Source: Phymorhynchus buccinoides
Taxonomy: Eukaryota; Mollusca; Gastropoda; Neogastropoda; Raphitomidae
Direction of reading: 5' to 3'
Length of the DNA: 64,000 nt
Assembly (NCBI GenBank): GCA_017654935.2
Contig: CM065700.1
Span: forward strand, 51,398,075-51,462,074
Shown here: piece by piece, positions 22,179-35,662 of the stretch
How the letters are laid out: the number at the start of each line of letters is the position of its first letter
Numbering within the stretch: position 1 is the first letter of the stretch
Program-made: the position numbers and the translations under genes
Notes under the pieces: model-generated
Told to the model about the DNA's origin: nothing
Databases searched by the model: none
Seen by the model: the letters and a program-made list of their open reading frames with translations, nothing else

Positions 22179-22732
22179 GCACGATTAAGATTAAGATTAA
22201 AATTATAGCCCCATCGACAACAAAGGCCATGTCAGGGCTGTCACCACGTTGCACATCGAGATCTTTCTCGAAAGATCGTGAACAACAAAGGTAGGCTACT
22301 CTAGGCTCGGAGAGTTGTTGGCGAGCACTACATTGACATTTTTTTTATCAGACCAGACAGTGTTGTTAGGAAATAAAAGACAAGTGATGAATAATTTATG
22401 TACTAATGCAGAAAACTTCTTTTTTGCAAGTTTCCATGTCAAACAGTTTAACTTAACTTGAAAGCCAACGAAAGTGACCTTGCCTCGCTTTGGAACAGCT
22501 TAGCCATTACTGAATGATAATCACGTCACGTGGTATTTCTGAAAGTCGTCTGCTACGGACTGATTTGGGCTACGGTTGCATCACTTTATCATAGTTTTTT
22601 TTCTGTAAAAAATGGGCCTTATGGCAAACTGACACCACAGTCCTAAAGAACAAGTGTATGAGAGACAGTTCTGTCATAGTTCAATTTCATGGGCCGTGTA
22701 GTTTGAGCAGTAGAGCATGGAACACAAATCGT

Positions 22733-22736
<4 letters not shown>
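21951..22736. other. Unassigned sequence
   Basis: Contains GCACATCGAGATCTTTCTC twice (near 22126 and 22250) and the right copy of the 34-bp inverted repeat. No gene recognised. Confidence 0.4.
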
Positions 22737-22766
<30 letters not shown>

Positions 22767-22906
22767 GGAATCGATTGATCAATATTTGTCCACAGTGTTC
22801 TCACAACCCAAGTGACAAAGTGAACGTTGCTATTTTTCCATCTTTTCCCATGACAACACAGTGACACACTAGTAATTATATGACTTGCACATCACCGTGT
22901 TGCCAT

Positions 22907-22939
<33 letters not shown>

Positions 22940-22940
22940 A
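22737..22940. repeat. (CA)n tract and an uninterrupted run of about 33 G
   Basis: A CA tract at 22737-22764. From about 22906 to 22938 the sequence is pure G, a very long homopolymer that can form quadruplex DNA and is a likely assembly-length uncertainty. Confidence 0.93.
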
Positions 22941-23148
22941 AAAAACTATCAAGTTGTATTGTGATCATAAACAACAGCATGACAGGTCGTTGTGAGTAAA
23001 GGCGCAGCGTGAAGAAACAGACGACGAGGACGACGAGAAAAAGGCCGTTTAAACATGATCGCCTCAGGAAAAAGAAATCGACAGAAAAGTCCAAGAACTG
23101 CTGATAATTTGGAGCAGGCCAAAAGCTAATAAAGAGACACAACCTTGT
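22941..23148. other. Unassigned spacer
   Basis: No feature recognised beyond a short ACGACGAGGACGACGAG run. Confidence 0.35.
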
Positions 23149-23497
23149 AGAGATCAGGAGGACAGCCAGGCAGACCAGAGGTAAAGTCTGTCCACTGAAG
23201 ACAACAATCACAACAGAACATGGAGATGGTACAGAGAACAAGAGACAGTCAGGCAGACCAGAGGTAAAATGTCTGTCCATTGAAGACAACAATCACAACA
23301 GAACATGGAGATGGTACAGAGATCAAGAGACAGCCAGGCAGACCAGAGGTAAAGTCTGTCCACTGAAGACAACAATCACAACAGAACATGGAGATGGTAC
23401 AGAGAACAAGAGACAGCCAGGCAGACCAGAGGTAAAGTCTGTCCACTGAAGACAACAATCACAACAGAACATGGAGATGGTACAGAGATCAAGAATT
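23149..23497. repeat. 82-83-bp minisatellite, about 4 copies
   Basis: The unit contains GCCAGGCAGACCAGAGGTAA...GAACATGGAGATGGTACAGA. Copies are nearly identical; one has an extra A (GTAAAATGTCTG). Confidence 0.9.
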
Positions 23498-23619
23498 TAA
23501 CAGAGGAACAACAATCACAACATAGTGCCAATAGTGGATAGTACAGAGAAAAAACAACAAACCACAGTGTCTTTCTTATGCTTGGCTGCCTGCATGCACA
23601 CACACATACACACACACAA

Positions 23620-23798
23620 GTAGTATAGTGTCAGTTTTTCAAACACCATTGAAGGCTCGTCTGCGAGCCTATATCCGATCCCGCGGGTCAGTGACGTCAT
23701 TTCCGGTCATGTGGATGTGACGTCATATTTGGCATGACGTCATATCCGGTTCTGGTCACGAACCTACAATGGGGTTTGAAAAACTGACACTATTCTAC
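23620..23798. mobile_element. MITE-like inverted-repeat element, about 179 bp, inside a CA microsatellite
   Basis: The first 40 bp (GTAGTATAGTGTCAGTTTTT...) and the reverse complement of the last 40 bp agree at 36 positions. CA-rich DNA abuts both ends, so it may have inserted in a CA tract. The interior has three perfect TGACGTCA palindromes at 23692, 23718 and 23735 and two ATATCCG words. No transposase; type inferred from structure only. Confidence 0.65.
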
Positions 23799-24008
<210 letters not shown>

Positions 24009-24045
24009 GGGGGAGTAGAAGTGGAGACCTAAGGGGTTCACTGTG

Positions 24046-24312
24046 TGTTTTCTACAGCACACAGTCAAGGGAATTGATCATTTGGGATTTGGTTTTCTAC
24101 AGCACACAGTCAAGGGAATTGATCATTTGGGATTTGGTTTTCTACAGCACACAGTCAAGGGAATTGATCATTTGGGATTTGGTTTTCTACAGCACACAGT
24201 CAAGGGAATTGATCATTTGGGATTTGGTTTTCTACAGCACACAGTCAAGGGAATTGATCATTTGGGATTTGGTTTTCTACAGCACACAGTCAAGGGAATT
24301 GATCATTTGTGA
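24046..24312. repeat. 45-bp minisatellite, 6 copies
   Basis: Six almost identical 45-bp units (GGTTTTCTACAGCACACAGT...GGGATTT), so 15-residue periodic ORFs appear. Not considered coding. Confidence 0.93.
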
Positions 24313-24435
24313 TTTCACGGTGCTCGTGTACACTCTGCCCAACCATGGCTTTGCTGTGATCCAGTAAAACACATGCATACCCCCCACCCCCACCCCCAAA
24401 TGCACAGTTATAGACAGTGCGTGATGGTGAAAAAG

Positions 24436-24590
24436 AAAACATGTTGGATGTGTTGCTTCAGAGCTGTTGTCACAGTTGAACGTGACATGTTCAGTGCCTT
24501 ACATAAAAATAAAACACGTTGGATGTGTTGCTTCAGAGCTGTTGTCACAGTTGAACGTAACATCTTCAGTGCCTTACATAGAAAACACAC
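24436..24590. repeat. Tandem duplication, about 75-80 bp
   Basis: ATGTTGGATGTGTTGCTTCA...TTCAGTGCCTTACATA occurs twice (near 24440 and 24517) with a few differences. Confidence 0.88.
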
Positions 24591-24892
24591 TTGACAAAAC
24601 ACAAAATATTACTTGTACATGCATAGGCTAATAGTTTTTTAAAAAAAACGTGTAATTCAACCGAGCTAAATGACATTCAGTGAGAAGCAACATTCTGTCG
24701 TCTTTGGGAAAGGGATAGGGTTAGGATCAGCCAGGATTATTTTCATAAAATTGAAAGGAGACTTTGCGACTGAGGGTCGTTAACATGAAGGGGGGCGGGG
24801 CTGTTAGTAGAGTACATCTTTATCAAGTACATTTTGGTATTTCACGTAGATTCCAACAGATTAATAATATTAAAAAACTCCAAGCCACGAAA
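24591..24892. other. Unassigned spacer
   Basis: About 300 bp without recognisable features; a single GATAGGGTTAGG word is present. Confidence 0.35.
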
Positions 24893-27800
24893 CATATACT
24901 CACATAATTATTATAATTATCATTAGCATCATCACCCCAACTTCCTTAACTCACATCATTATTATAATTATCATTAGCATCATCACCCCAACTCCCTTAA
25001 CTCACATAATTATCATAATTATCATTAGCATCATCACCCCAACTCCCTTAACTCACATCATTATTATAATTATCATTAGCATCATCACCCCAACTTCCTT
25101 AACTCACATAATTATCATAATTATCATTAGCATCATCACCCCAACTCCCTAACTCACATAATTATTATAATTATCATTAGCATCATCACTCCAACTTCCT
25201 TAACTCACATAATTATCATAATTATCATTAGCATCATCACCCCAACTCCCTTAACTCACATAATTATCATAATTATCATTAGCATCATCACCCCAACTCC
25301 CTTAACTCACATCATTATTATAATTATCATTAGCATCATCACCCCAACTTCCTTAACTCACATAATTATCATAATTATCATTAGCATCATCACCCCAACT
25401 CCCTAACTCACATAATTATTATAATTATCATTAGCATCATCACCCCAACTTCCTTAACTCACATAATTATTATAATTATCATTAGCATCATCACCCCAAC
25501 TCCCTTAACTCACATAATTATCATAATTATCATTAGCATCATCACCCCAACTCCCTTAACTCACATCATTATCATAATTATCATTAGCATCATCACCCCA
25601 ACTTCCTTAACTCACATCATTATCATAATTATCATTAGCATCATCACCCCAACTCCCTTAGCTCACATCATTATCATAATTATCATTAGCATCATCACCC
25701 CAACTCCCTTAACTCACATCATTATCATAATTATCATTAGCATCATCACCCCAACTCCCTTAACTCACATCATTATTATAATTATCATTAGCATCATCAC
25801 CCCAACTTCCTTAACTCACATAATTATCATAATTATCATTAGCATCATCACCCCAACTCCCTAACTCACATAATTATTATAATTATCATTAGCATCATCA
25901 CCCCAACTTCTTTAACTCACATCATTATCATAATTATCATTAGCATCATCACCCCAACTCCCTTAACTCACATCATTATCATAATTATCATTAGCATCAT
26001 CACCCCAACTTCCTTAACTCACATCATTATCATAATTATCATTAGCATAATCACCCCAACTCCCTTAACTCACATCATTATCATAATTATCATTAGCATC
26101 ATCACCCCAACTTCCTTAACTCACATAATTATTATAATTATCATTAGCATCATCACCCCAACTTCCTTAACTCACATCATTATCATAATTATCATTAGCA
26201 TCATCACCCCAACTTCCTTAACTCACATAATTATTATAATTATCATTAGCATCATCACCCCAACTTCCTTAACTCACATCATTATCATAATTATCATTAG
26301 CATCATCACCCCAACTTCCTTAACTCACATAATTATCATAATTATCATTAGCATCATCACCCCAACTCCCTAACTCACATAATTATTATAATTATCATTA
26401 GCATCATCACTCCAACTTCCTTAACTCACATAATTATCATAATTATCATTAGCATCATCACCCCAACTCCCTTAACTCACATAATTATCATAATTATCAT
26501 TAGCATCATCACCCCAACTCCCTTAACTCACATCATTATTATAATTATCATTAGCATCATCACCCCAACTCCCTTAGCTCACATCATTATCATAATTATC
26601 ATTAGCATCATCACCCCAACTCCCTTAACTCACATCATTATCATAATTATCATTAGCATCATCACCCCAACTCCCTTAACTCACATCATTATTATAATTA
26701 TCATTAGCATCATCACCCCAACTTCCTTAACTCACATAATTATCATAATTATCATTAGCATCATCACCCCAACTCCCTAACTCACATAATTATTATAATT
26801 ATCATTAGCATCATCACCCCAACTTCTTTAACTCACATCATTATCATAATTATCATTAGCATCATCACCCCAACTCCCTTAACTCACATCATTATCATAA
26901 TTATCATTAGCATCATCACCCCAACTTCCTTAACTCACATCATTATCATAATTATCATTAGCATAATCACCCCAACTCCCTTAACTCACATCATTATCAT
27001 AATTATCATTAGCATCATCACCCCAACTTCCTTAACTCACATAATTATTATAATTATCATTAGCATCATCACCCCAACTTCCTTAACTCACATCATTATC
27101 ATAATTATCATTAGCATCATCACCCCAACTTCCTTAACTCACATAATTATTATAATTATCATTAGCATCATCACCCCAACTTCCTTAACTCACATCATTA
27201 TCATAATTATCATTAGCATCATCACCCCAACTTCCTTAACTCACATCATTATCATAATTATCATTAGCATCATCACCCCAACTCCCTTAACTCACATCAT
27301 TATTATAATTATCATTAGCATCATCACCCCAACTTCCTTAACTCACATCATTATTATAATTATCATTAGCATCATCACCCCAACTTCCTTAACTCACATC
27401 ATTATCATAATTATCATTAGCATCATCACCCCAACTTCCTTAACTCACATCATTATCATAATTATCATTAGCATCATCACCCCAACTCCCTTAACTCACA
27501 TCATTATCATAATTATCATTAGCATCATCACCCCAACTTCCTTAACTCACATAATTATTATAATTATCATTAGCATCATCACCCCAACTCCCTTAACTCA
27601 CATAATTATCATAATTATCATTAGCATCATCACCCCAACTCCCTTAACTCACATCATTATCATAATTATCATTAGCATCATCACCCCAACTTCCTTAACT
27701 CACATCATTATCATAATTATCATTAGCATCATCACCCCAACTCCCTTAACTCACATCATTATCATAATTATCATTAGCATCATCACCCCAACTTCCTTAA

Positions 27801-28555
27801 CTCACATCATTATCATAATTATCATTAGCATCATCACCCCAACTCCCTAACTCACATAATTATTATAATTATCATTAGCATCATCACACCAACTCCGTTA
27901 ACTCACATCATTATTATAATTATCATTAGCATCATCACCCCAACTTCCTTAACTCACATCATTATCATAATTATCATTAGCATCATCACCCCAACTCCCT
28001 TAACTCACATCATTATCATAATTATCATTAGCATCATCACCCCAACTCCCTAACTCACATCATTATCATAATTATCATTAGCATCATCACCCCAACTTCC
28101 TTAACTCACATCATTATCATAATTATCATTAGCATCATCACCCCAACTCCCTTAACTCACATCATTATCATAATTATCATTAGCATCATCACCCCAACTT
28201 CCTTAACTCACATCATTATCATAATTATCATTAGCATCATCACCACCAACTTACTTAACTGACATCATTATCATTAGCATCATCACCACCAACTTCCTTA
28301 ACTGACATCATTATCATTAGCATCATCACCACCAACTTCCTTAACTGACATCATTATCATAAGCATCATCACCACCAACTTACTTAACTGACATCATGAT
28401 CATAATTATCATTAGCATCATCACCACAACTTCCTTAATTCACATCATCATCATAATTATCATTAGCATCATCACCACCAACTTCCCTAACTGACATCAT
28501 TATCATAATTATCATTAGCATCATCACCACCAACTTCCTTAACTGACATCATTAT
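24893..28555. repeat. 51-bp AT-rich minisatellite, about 72 copies with higher-order structure
   Basis: The unit reads AACTCACATMATTATYATAATTATCATTAGCATCATCACCCC in degenerate form, then AACTYCCTT. Private variants recur at a fixed long distance: CCCTTAGCTC at 25651 and 26567, and GCATAATCACC at 26041 and 26957, both 916 bp apart (about 18 units). The last 300 bp (from about 28235) are older-looking copies with CACCACCAACTT and AACTGACATC. Multiple stops in all frames. Confidence 0.95.
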
Positions 28556-29007
28556 CATCGTTATCATCCTCATCCTCATAATCATCCTGATCACACCCAT
28601 TTCAGTATGACGTCACGCATCACGCATTGAAGGTACAATGATGAGATTACACTAATATCTGAGGTCACTTCCGGTGAGGTTAGGTAGAAATAAGGTAAAC
28701 AAATTCTTAAAACAAAACTCCCCCAAAGTCGGAGTGTGGCTGCCCACGAGGAGGGGTAATCAAAAACGGTCACACATAATGTTCTCATCCCTAGCTGGTG
28801 CATTTGTACCTAGTGTTCAAGCGCTTCGGCTGTTCAGATAATCCCTGGAGTCTTTTAGCCAGGGTACGACAACAACAACAAAACAAAAGTAAAATGCACA
28901 GTAGAGTAACTAATGAGTCAGTAAGTATATTAATAGAAAACAGATTGAATGGCAATTGTGAAATGCCTCCATAGATGATCTATAGCTTTTTCCTGTTAAC
29001 TGACATA
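28556..29007. other. Unassigned sequence
   Basis: No ORF with recognisable features. AACAACAACAAAACAAAAG near 28870 may be a degenerate retroposon tail. Confidence 0.4.
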
Positions 29008-29210
29008 CACAATGAAAATAAGGATCTCATAAACGCTTCTCCAAGTCTCTGAATCTATCAACAGAGACATTTAACACAATGAAAATAAGGATCTCATAAA
29101 CGCTTCTCCAAGTCTCTGAATCTATCAACAGAGACATTTAACACAATGAAAATAAGGATCTCATAAACGCTTCTCCAAGTCTCTGAATCTATCAACAGAG
29201 ACATTTAACG
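29008..29210. repeat. 67-bp minisatellite, 3 copies
   Basis: Three essentially identical units of ACACAATGAAAATAAGGATC...AACAGAGACATTTA. Confidence 0.92.
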
Positions 29211-29559
29211 AAGATAGAAAAAAACCACCGGTGAAATGTTGTTGTCATAATAGCAAAGGTTAGGGTTAGGGTTAGCTAACGCGTCTGGGAACCAGCACTA
29301 ACAAAAGAGAAAAACGATTAAAAGACCAGACTAAAATATTATAGAAGTATTTTCACTTCCAAGATATACAACAAATTAAAAAAAATGCTTTAAAATCTTT
29401 TCAGGGGTACAAATTATTTTAAGACCTGAACAAGGAGTAGGCTAGTTACTTAGAAATAAAGGCAAATATTTAGCCCACACGGAACGTCCCATTGGGGTCA
29501 GGTTGGTTAGAAAGTTCTACGTCAGCACGGACGTCGTTCATTGGCCGTGGTAATCAACA
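29211..29559. other. Spacer with a short interstitial telomere-like motif
   Basis: GGTTAGGGTTAGGGTTAG followed by CTAAC lies at 29259-29280, the same junction word as at 35741-35757. The remainder is unassigned. Confidence 0.6.
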
Positions 29560-30355
29560 ACGTCAGATGGTCGTCCCTGTCACAAGCACATCGTCAAAGG
29601 TACAGTGACAGAGTGCATTGAGAACAGAGCGTGATGTGGTCGTCCCTGTCACAAGCACATCGTCAAAGGTACAGTGACAGAGTGCATTGAGAAGAGAGCG
29701 TGATGTGGTCGTCACTGTCACAAGCACATCGTCAAAGGTACAGTGACAGAGTGCATTGAGAACAGAGCGTGATGTGGTCGTCCCTGTCACAAGCACATTG
29801 TCAAAGGTACAGTGACAGAGTGCATTGAGAACAGAGCGTGATGTGGTCGTCCCTGTCACAAGCACATCGTCAAAGGTACAGTGACAGAGTGCATTGAGAA
29901 CAGAGCGTGATGTGGTCGTCCCTGTCACAAGCACATTGTCAAAGGTACAGTGACAGAGTGCATTGAGAACAGAGCGTGATGTGGTCGTCCCTGTCACAAG
30001 CACATTGTCAAAGGTACAGTGACAGAGTGCATTGAGAACAGAGCGTGATGTGGTCGTCCCTGTCACAAGCACATTGTCAAAGGTACAGTGACAGAGTGCA
30101 TTGAGAACAGAGCGTGATGTGGTCGTCCCTGTCACAAGCACATTGTCAAAGGTACAGTAACAGAGTGCATTGAGAACAGAGCGTTTGTATGTCTAATATC
30201 ACTTCTAAGTGAAAAGACGTTAAATTAAAGAAGAACAACAACAACAACAGTGACAAAGTGCATGGAGAACAGAGCGTGATGTGGTCGTCCCTGTCACAAG
30301 CACATTGTCAAAGGTACAGTGACAGAGTGCATTGAGAACAGAGCGTGATGCACGC
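29560..30355. repeat. 69-bp minisatellite, about 10 copies, with an insertion
   Basis: The unit (CGTCCCTGTCACAAGCACAT...GCGTGATGTGGT) is 23 codons, which keeps the minus strand open for 192 residues; I regard that as repeat periodicity. The array is broken at 30186 by about 64 bp of foreign sequence and resumes at 30250. Confidence 0.93.
30186..30249 (+). mobile_element. Short (AAC)n-tailed retroposon 3' end inserted in the 69-bp array
   Basis: TTTGTATGTCTAATATCACT...GTGAAAAGACGTTAAATTAAAG then AAGAACAACAACAACAAC interrupts a repeat unit. GACGTTAAA followed by a simple-repeat tail resembles 3' ends of molluscan non-LTR elements and the 18060 motif. Confidence 0.55.
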
Positions 30356-30494
30356 TTGGTTGGGTAAAAAAACAAAAACACCTTGCCTTACGACTAAGCC
30401 CATTGTTTTGCGAATTATTTCCTAGGAAAACATCTTCTCTTGTTTCTCTTTTTTGCAATGATCTAATGGAGGTGCGTGCGATCGCGCAGTGTTA

Positions 30495-33400
30495 TTGTTT
30501 AAAAGGCAAATGCATGTATGATGTGCATGCAGCTGTGTGCGCTGTGTTATTGTTTAAAAGGCAAATGCATGCAGCTGTGTGCGCTGTGTTATGCTTTAAA
30601 AGGCAAATGCATGTATGGTGTGCATGCAGCTGTGTGCGCTGTGTTATTGTTTAAAAGGCAAATGCATGCAGCTGTGTGCGCAGTGTTATACTTTAAGAGG
30701 CAAATGTATATGATGTGCATGCAGCTGTGTGCGCTGTGTTATGCTTTAAAAGGCAAATGTATATGATGTGCATGCAGCTGTGTGCGCTGTGTTATGCTTT
30801 AAAAGGCAAATGCATGTATGATGTGCATGCAGCTGTGTGCGCTGTGTTATGCTTTAAAAGGCAAATGCATGTATGATGTGCATGCAGCTATGTGCGCTGT
30901 GTTATACTTTAAAAGGCAAATGCATGTATGATGTGCATGCAGCTGTGTGCGCTGTGTTATACTTTAAAAGGCAAATGCATGTATGATGTGCATGCAGCTG
31001 TGTGCGCTGTGTTATACTTTAAAAGGCAAATGCATGTATGATGTGCATGCAGCTGTGTGCGCTGTGTTATGCTTTAAAAGGCAAATGTATATGATGTGCA
31101 TGCAGCTGTGTGCGCTGTGTTATACTTTAAGAGGCAAATGTATATGATGTGCATGCAGCTGTGTGCGCTGTGTTATACTTTAAGAGGCAAATGTATGTAT
31201 GGTGTGCATGCAGCTGTGTGCGCTGTGTCATACTTTAAGAGGCAAATGTATATATGATGTGCATGCAGCTGTGTGCGCTGTGTTATACTTTAAGAGGCAA
31301 ATGTATATATGATGTGCATGCAGCTGTGTGCGCTGTGTTATACTTTAAAAGGCAAATGTATATATGATGTGCATGCAGCTGTGTGCGCTGTGTTATACTT
31401 TAAAAGGCAAATGTATATATGATGTGCATGCAGCTGTGTGCGCTGTGTTATACTTTAAAAGGCAAATGTATATATGATGTGCATGCAGCTGTGTGCGCTG
31501 TGTTATGCTTTAAAAGGCAAATGTATATATGATGTGCATGCAGCTGTGTGCGCTGTGTTATGCTTTAAAAGGCAAATGTATATATGATGTGCATGCAGCT
31601 GTGTGCGCTGTGTTATGCTTTAAAAGGCAAATGTATATATGATGTGCATGCAGCTGTGTGCGCTGTGTTATACTTTAAAAGGCAAATGTATGTATGGTGT
31701 GCATGCAGCTGTGTGCGCTGTGTTATGCTTTAAAAGGCAAATGTATATGATGTGCATGCAGCTGTGTGCGCTGTGTTATACTTTAAAAGGCAAATGTATA
31801 TAAGATGTGCATGCAGCTGTGTGCGCTGTGTTATGCTTTAAAAGGCAAATGTATATATGATGTGCATGCAGCTGTGTGCGCTGTTATTCTTTAAAAGGCA
31901 AATGTATATATGATGTGCATGCAGCTGTGTGCGCTGTGTTATGCTTTAAAAGGCAAATGTATATATGATGTGCATGCAGCTGTGTGCGCTGTGTTATACT
32001 TTAAAAGGCAAATGTATGTATGGTGTGCATGCAGCTGTGTGCGCTGTGTTATGCTTTAAAAGGCAAATGTATATGATGTGCATGCAGCTGTGTGCACTGT
32101 TATTCCTTAAGAGGCAAATGTATATGATGTGCATGCAGCTGTGTGCGCTGTGTTATACTTTAAGAGGCAAATGTATATATGATGTGCATGCAGCTGTGTG
32201 CGCTGTGTCATACTTTAAGAGGCAAATGTATATGATGTGCATGCAGCTGTGTGCGCTGTGTTATGCTTTAAAAGGCAAATGTATATGATGTGCATGCAGC
32301 TGTGTGCGCTGTGTCATACTTTAAGAGGCAAATGTATGTATGATGTGCATGCAGCTGTGTGCGCTGTGTCATACTTTAAGAGGCAAATGTATATATGATG
32401 TGCATGCAGCTGTGTGCGCTGTGTCATACTTTAAGAGGCAAATGTATGTATGATGTGCATGCAGCTGTGTGCGCTGTGTCATACTTTAAGAGGCAAATGT
32501 ATATATGATGTGCATGCAGCTGTGTGCGCTGTGTCATACTTTAAGAGGCAAATGTATGTATGATGTGCATGCAGCTGTGTGCGCTGTGTCATACTTTAAG
32601 AGGCAAATGTATATATGATGTGCATGCAGCTGTGTGCGCTGTGTCATACTTTAAAAGGCAAATGCATGTATGATGTGCATGCAGCTGTGTGCGCTGTGTT
32701 ATGCTTTAAAAGGCAAATGTATATGATGTGCATGCAGCTGTGTGCGCTGTTATTCTTTAAGAGGCAAATGTATATGACGTGCATGCAGCTGTGTGCGCTG
32801 TGTTATGCATTGAGGCAAATGTATGTATGATGTGCATGCAGCTGTGTGCGCTGTGTTATGCTTTAAAAGGCAAATGTATGTATGATGTGCATGCAGCTGT
32901 GTGCGCTGTGTCATACTTTAAGAGGCAAATGTATATATGGTGTGCATGCAGCTGTGTGCGCTGTGTCATACTTTAAAAGGCAAATGCATGTATGATGTGC
33001 ATGCAGCTGTGTGCGCTGTGTCATACTTTAAGAGGCAAATGTATATATGATGTGCATGCAGCTGTGTGCGCTGTGTTATACTTTAAGAGGCAAATGTATA
33101 TATGATGTGCATGCAGCTGTGTGCGCTGTGTCATACTTTAAGAGGCAAATGTATGTATGATGTGTATGCAGCTGTGTGCGCTGTTATTCATTAAGAGGCA
33201 AATGTATATGATGTGCATGCAGCTGTGTGCGCTGTGTCATACTTTAAGAGGCAAATGTATGTATGGTGTGCATGCAGCTGTGCGCGCTGTGTCATACTTT
33301 AAGAGGCAAATGTATATATGATGTGCATGCAGCTGTGTGCGCTGTGTTATACTTTAAGAGGCAAATGTATGTATGATGTGCATGCAGCTGTGCGCGCTGT

Positions 33401-35332
33401 GTCATACTTTAAGAGGCAAATGTATGTATGATGTGCATGCAGCTGTGCGCGCTGTGTCATACTTTAAAAGGCAAATGTATATATGATGTGCATGCAGCTG
33501 TGTGCGCTGTGTTATGCTTTAAAAGGCAAATGTATATGATGTGCATGCAGCTGTGTGCGCTGTTATTCTTTAAGAGGCAAATGTATATGACGTGCATGCA
33601 GCTGTGTGCGCTGTGTTATGCATTGAGGCAAATGTATGTATGATGTGCATGCAGCTGTGTGCGCTGTGTTATGCTTTAAGAGGCAAATGTATGTATGATG
33701 TGCATGCAGCTGTGTGCGCTGTGTCATACTTTAAGAGGCAAATGTATATATGATGTGCATGCAGCTGTGTGCGCTGTGTCATACTTTAAGAGGCAAATGT
33801 ATGTATGGTGTGCATGCAGCTGTGTGCGCTGTTATTCGTTAAGAGGCAAATGTATATGATGTGCATGCAGCTGTGTGCACTGTGTCATGCTTTAAGAGGC
33901 AAATGTACGTATGATGTGCATGCAGCTGTGTGCGCTGTTAAGAGGCAAATGTATGTATGGTGTGCATGCAGCTGTGTGCGCTGTTATTCGTTAAGAGGCA
34001 AATGTATATGATGTGCATGCAGCTGTGTGCGCTGTGTCATACTTTAAGAGGCAAATGTATATGATGTGCATGCAGCTGTGTGCGCTGTGTTATAATTTAA
34101 AAGGCAAATGTATATATGATATGCATGCAGCTGTGTGCGCTGTGTTATGCATTGAGGCAAATGTATGTATGATGTGCATGCAGCTGTGTGCGCTGTGTTA
34201 TGCTTTAAAAGGCAAATGTATGTATGATGTGCATGCAGCTGTGTGCGCTGTGTCATACTTTAAGAGGCAAATGTATATATGATGTGCATGCAGCTGTGTG
34301 CGCTGTGTCATACTTTAAAAGGCAAATGCATGTATGATGTGCATGCAGCTGTGTGCGCTGTGTTATGCATTGAGGCAAATGTATGTATGATGTGCATGCA
34401 GCTGTGTGCGCTGTGTTATGCTTTAAAAGGCAAATGTATGTATGATGTGCATGCAGCTGTGTGCGCTGTGTCATACTTTAAAAGGCAAATGCATGTATGA
34501 TGTGCATGCAGCTGTGTGCGCTGTGTTATGCATTGAGGCAAATGTATGTATGATGTGCATGCAGCTGTGTGCGCTGTGTTATGCTTTAAAAGGCAAATGT
34601 ATGTATGATGTGCATGCAGCTGTGTGCGCTGTGTCATACTTTAAGAGGCAAATGTATATATGGTGTGCATGCAGCTGTGTGCGCTGTGTCATACTTTAAA
34701 AGGCAAATGCATGTATGATGTGCATGCAGCTGTGTGCGCTGTGTCATACTTTAAGAGGCAAATGTATGTATGATGTGCATGCAGCTGTGTGCGCTGTTAT
34801 TCCTTAAGAGGCAAATGTATATGATGTGCATGCAGCTGTGTGCGCTGTGTTATACTTTAAGAGGCAAATGTATATATGATGTGCATGCAGCTGTGTGCGC
34901 TGTGTCATACTTTAAAAGGCAAATGCATGTATGATGTGCATGCAGCTGTGTGCGCTGTGTCATACTTTAAGAGGCAAATGTACGTATGATGTGCATGCAG
35001 CTGTGTGCGCTGTTATTCCTTAAGAGGCAAATGTATATGATGTGCATGCAGCTGTGTGCGCTGTTATTCCTTAAGAGGCAAATGTATATGATGTGCATGC
35101 AGCTGTGTGCGCTGTGTTATACTTTAAGAGGCAAATGTATATATGATGTGCATGCAGCTGTGTGCGCTGTGTCATACTTTAAGAGGCAAATGTACGTATG
35201 ATGTGCATGCAGCTGTGTGCGCTGTTATTCGTTAAGAGGCAAATGTATATGATGTGTATGCAGCTGTGTGCGCTGTGTTATACTTTAAAAGGCAAATGCA
35301 TGTATGTTGTGCATTCAGCTGTGTGCGCTGAG
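30495..35332. repeat. 53-55-bp minisatellite, about 89 copies
   Basis: The unit is about GTATATATGATGTGCATGCA, then GCTGTGTGCGCTGTGTTATA, then CTTTAAGAGGCAAAT. Every copy carries TGCATGCA directly followed by GCTG (giving CAGCTG). Variants with GCATTGAGG, with TTATTC, or lacking TGTG recur in fixed orders. The block from 32615 is nearly repeated from 33428 (813 bp). Cys-rich peptide frames (MCMQLCALC...) exist in several phases and are not genes. Confidence 0.95.
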
Positions 35333-35662
35333 GCAGGGGGGGGGGGGGGGGTGGATGAGGGAGAGGGGTGTGTGAGGGGACATGAGCACGAAAGAGCGAT
35401 TTGTGAAGACGGCAGGACTTTTCATGGAGAAGTAAAGAATTGTCAATGTGGAAAATAACGCTTTGATTTGATTTGGCGGTTTGTTTTTCAACAAATTATG
35501 CAATTATCATTGCCATGAGATCAAGATAATGAGTGTTTGCAATATTATTCCAGTACATACAATCTGAAAAATAAGTTCCATTTAATTTTAAAAAAACACA
35601 CACCTGAATGTGTCTAGAGATCCAATCAGATGGGCAAGGTGAGAAGGATGTAGGGAGTGTGG
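35333..35662. other. G run and unassigned spacer
   Basis: A G run at 35336-35350 follows the array; the rest is AT-rich with no gene recognised. Confidence 0.45.

Noticed and set aside
29563..30141. 192-codon minus-strand ORF in the 69-bp array
   Set aside because: Unit length is a multiple of 3, so the frame stays open automatically; no start context, flanking coding sequence or domain.
30518..35201. Cys-rich periodic peptides (MCMQLCALC type) that could suggest toxin or metallothionein-like genes
   Set aside because: They occur in several phases of one 53-55-bp satellite, without signal peptide, spacing conservation or gene structure.
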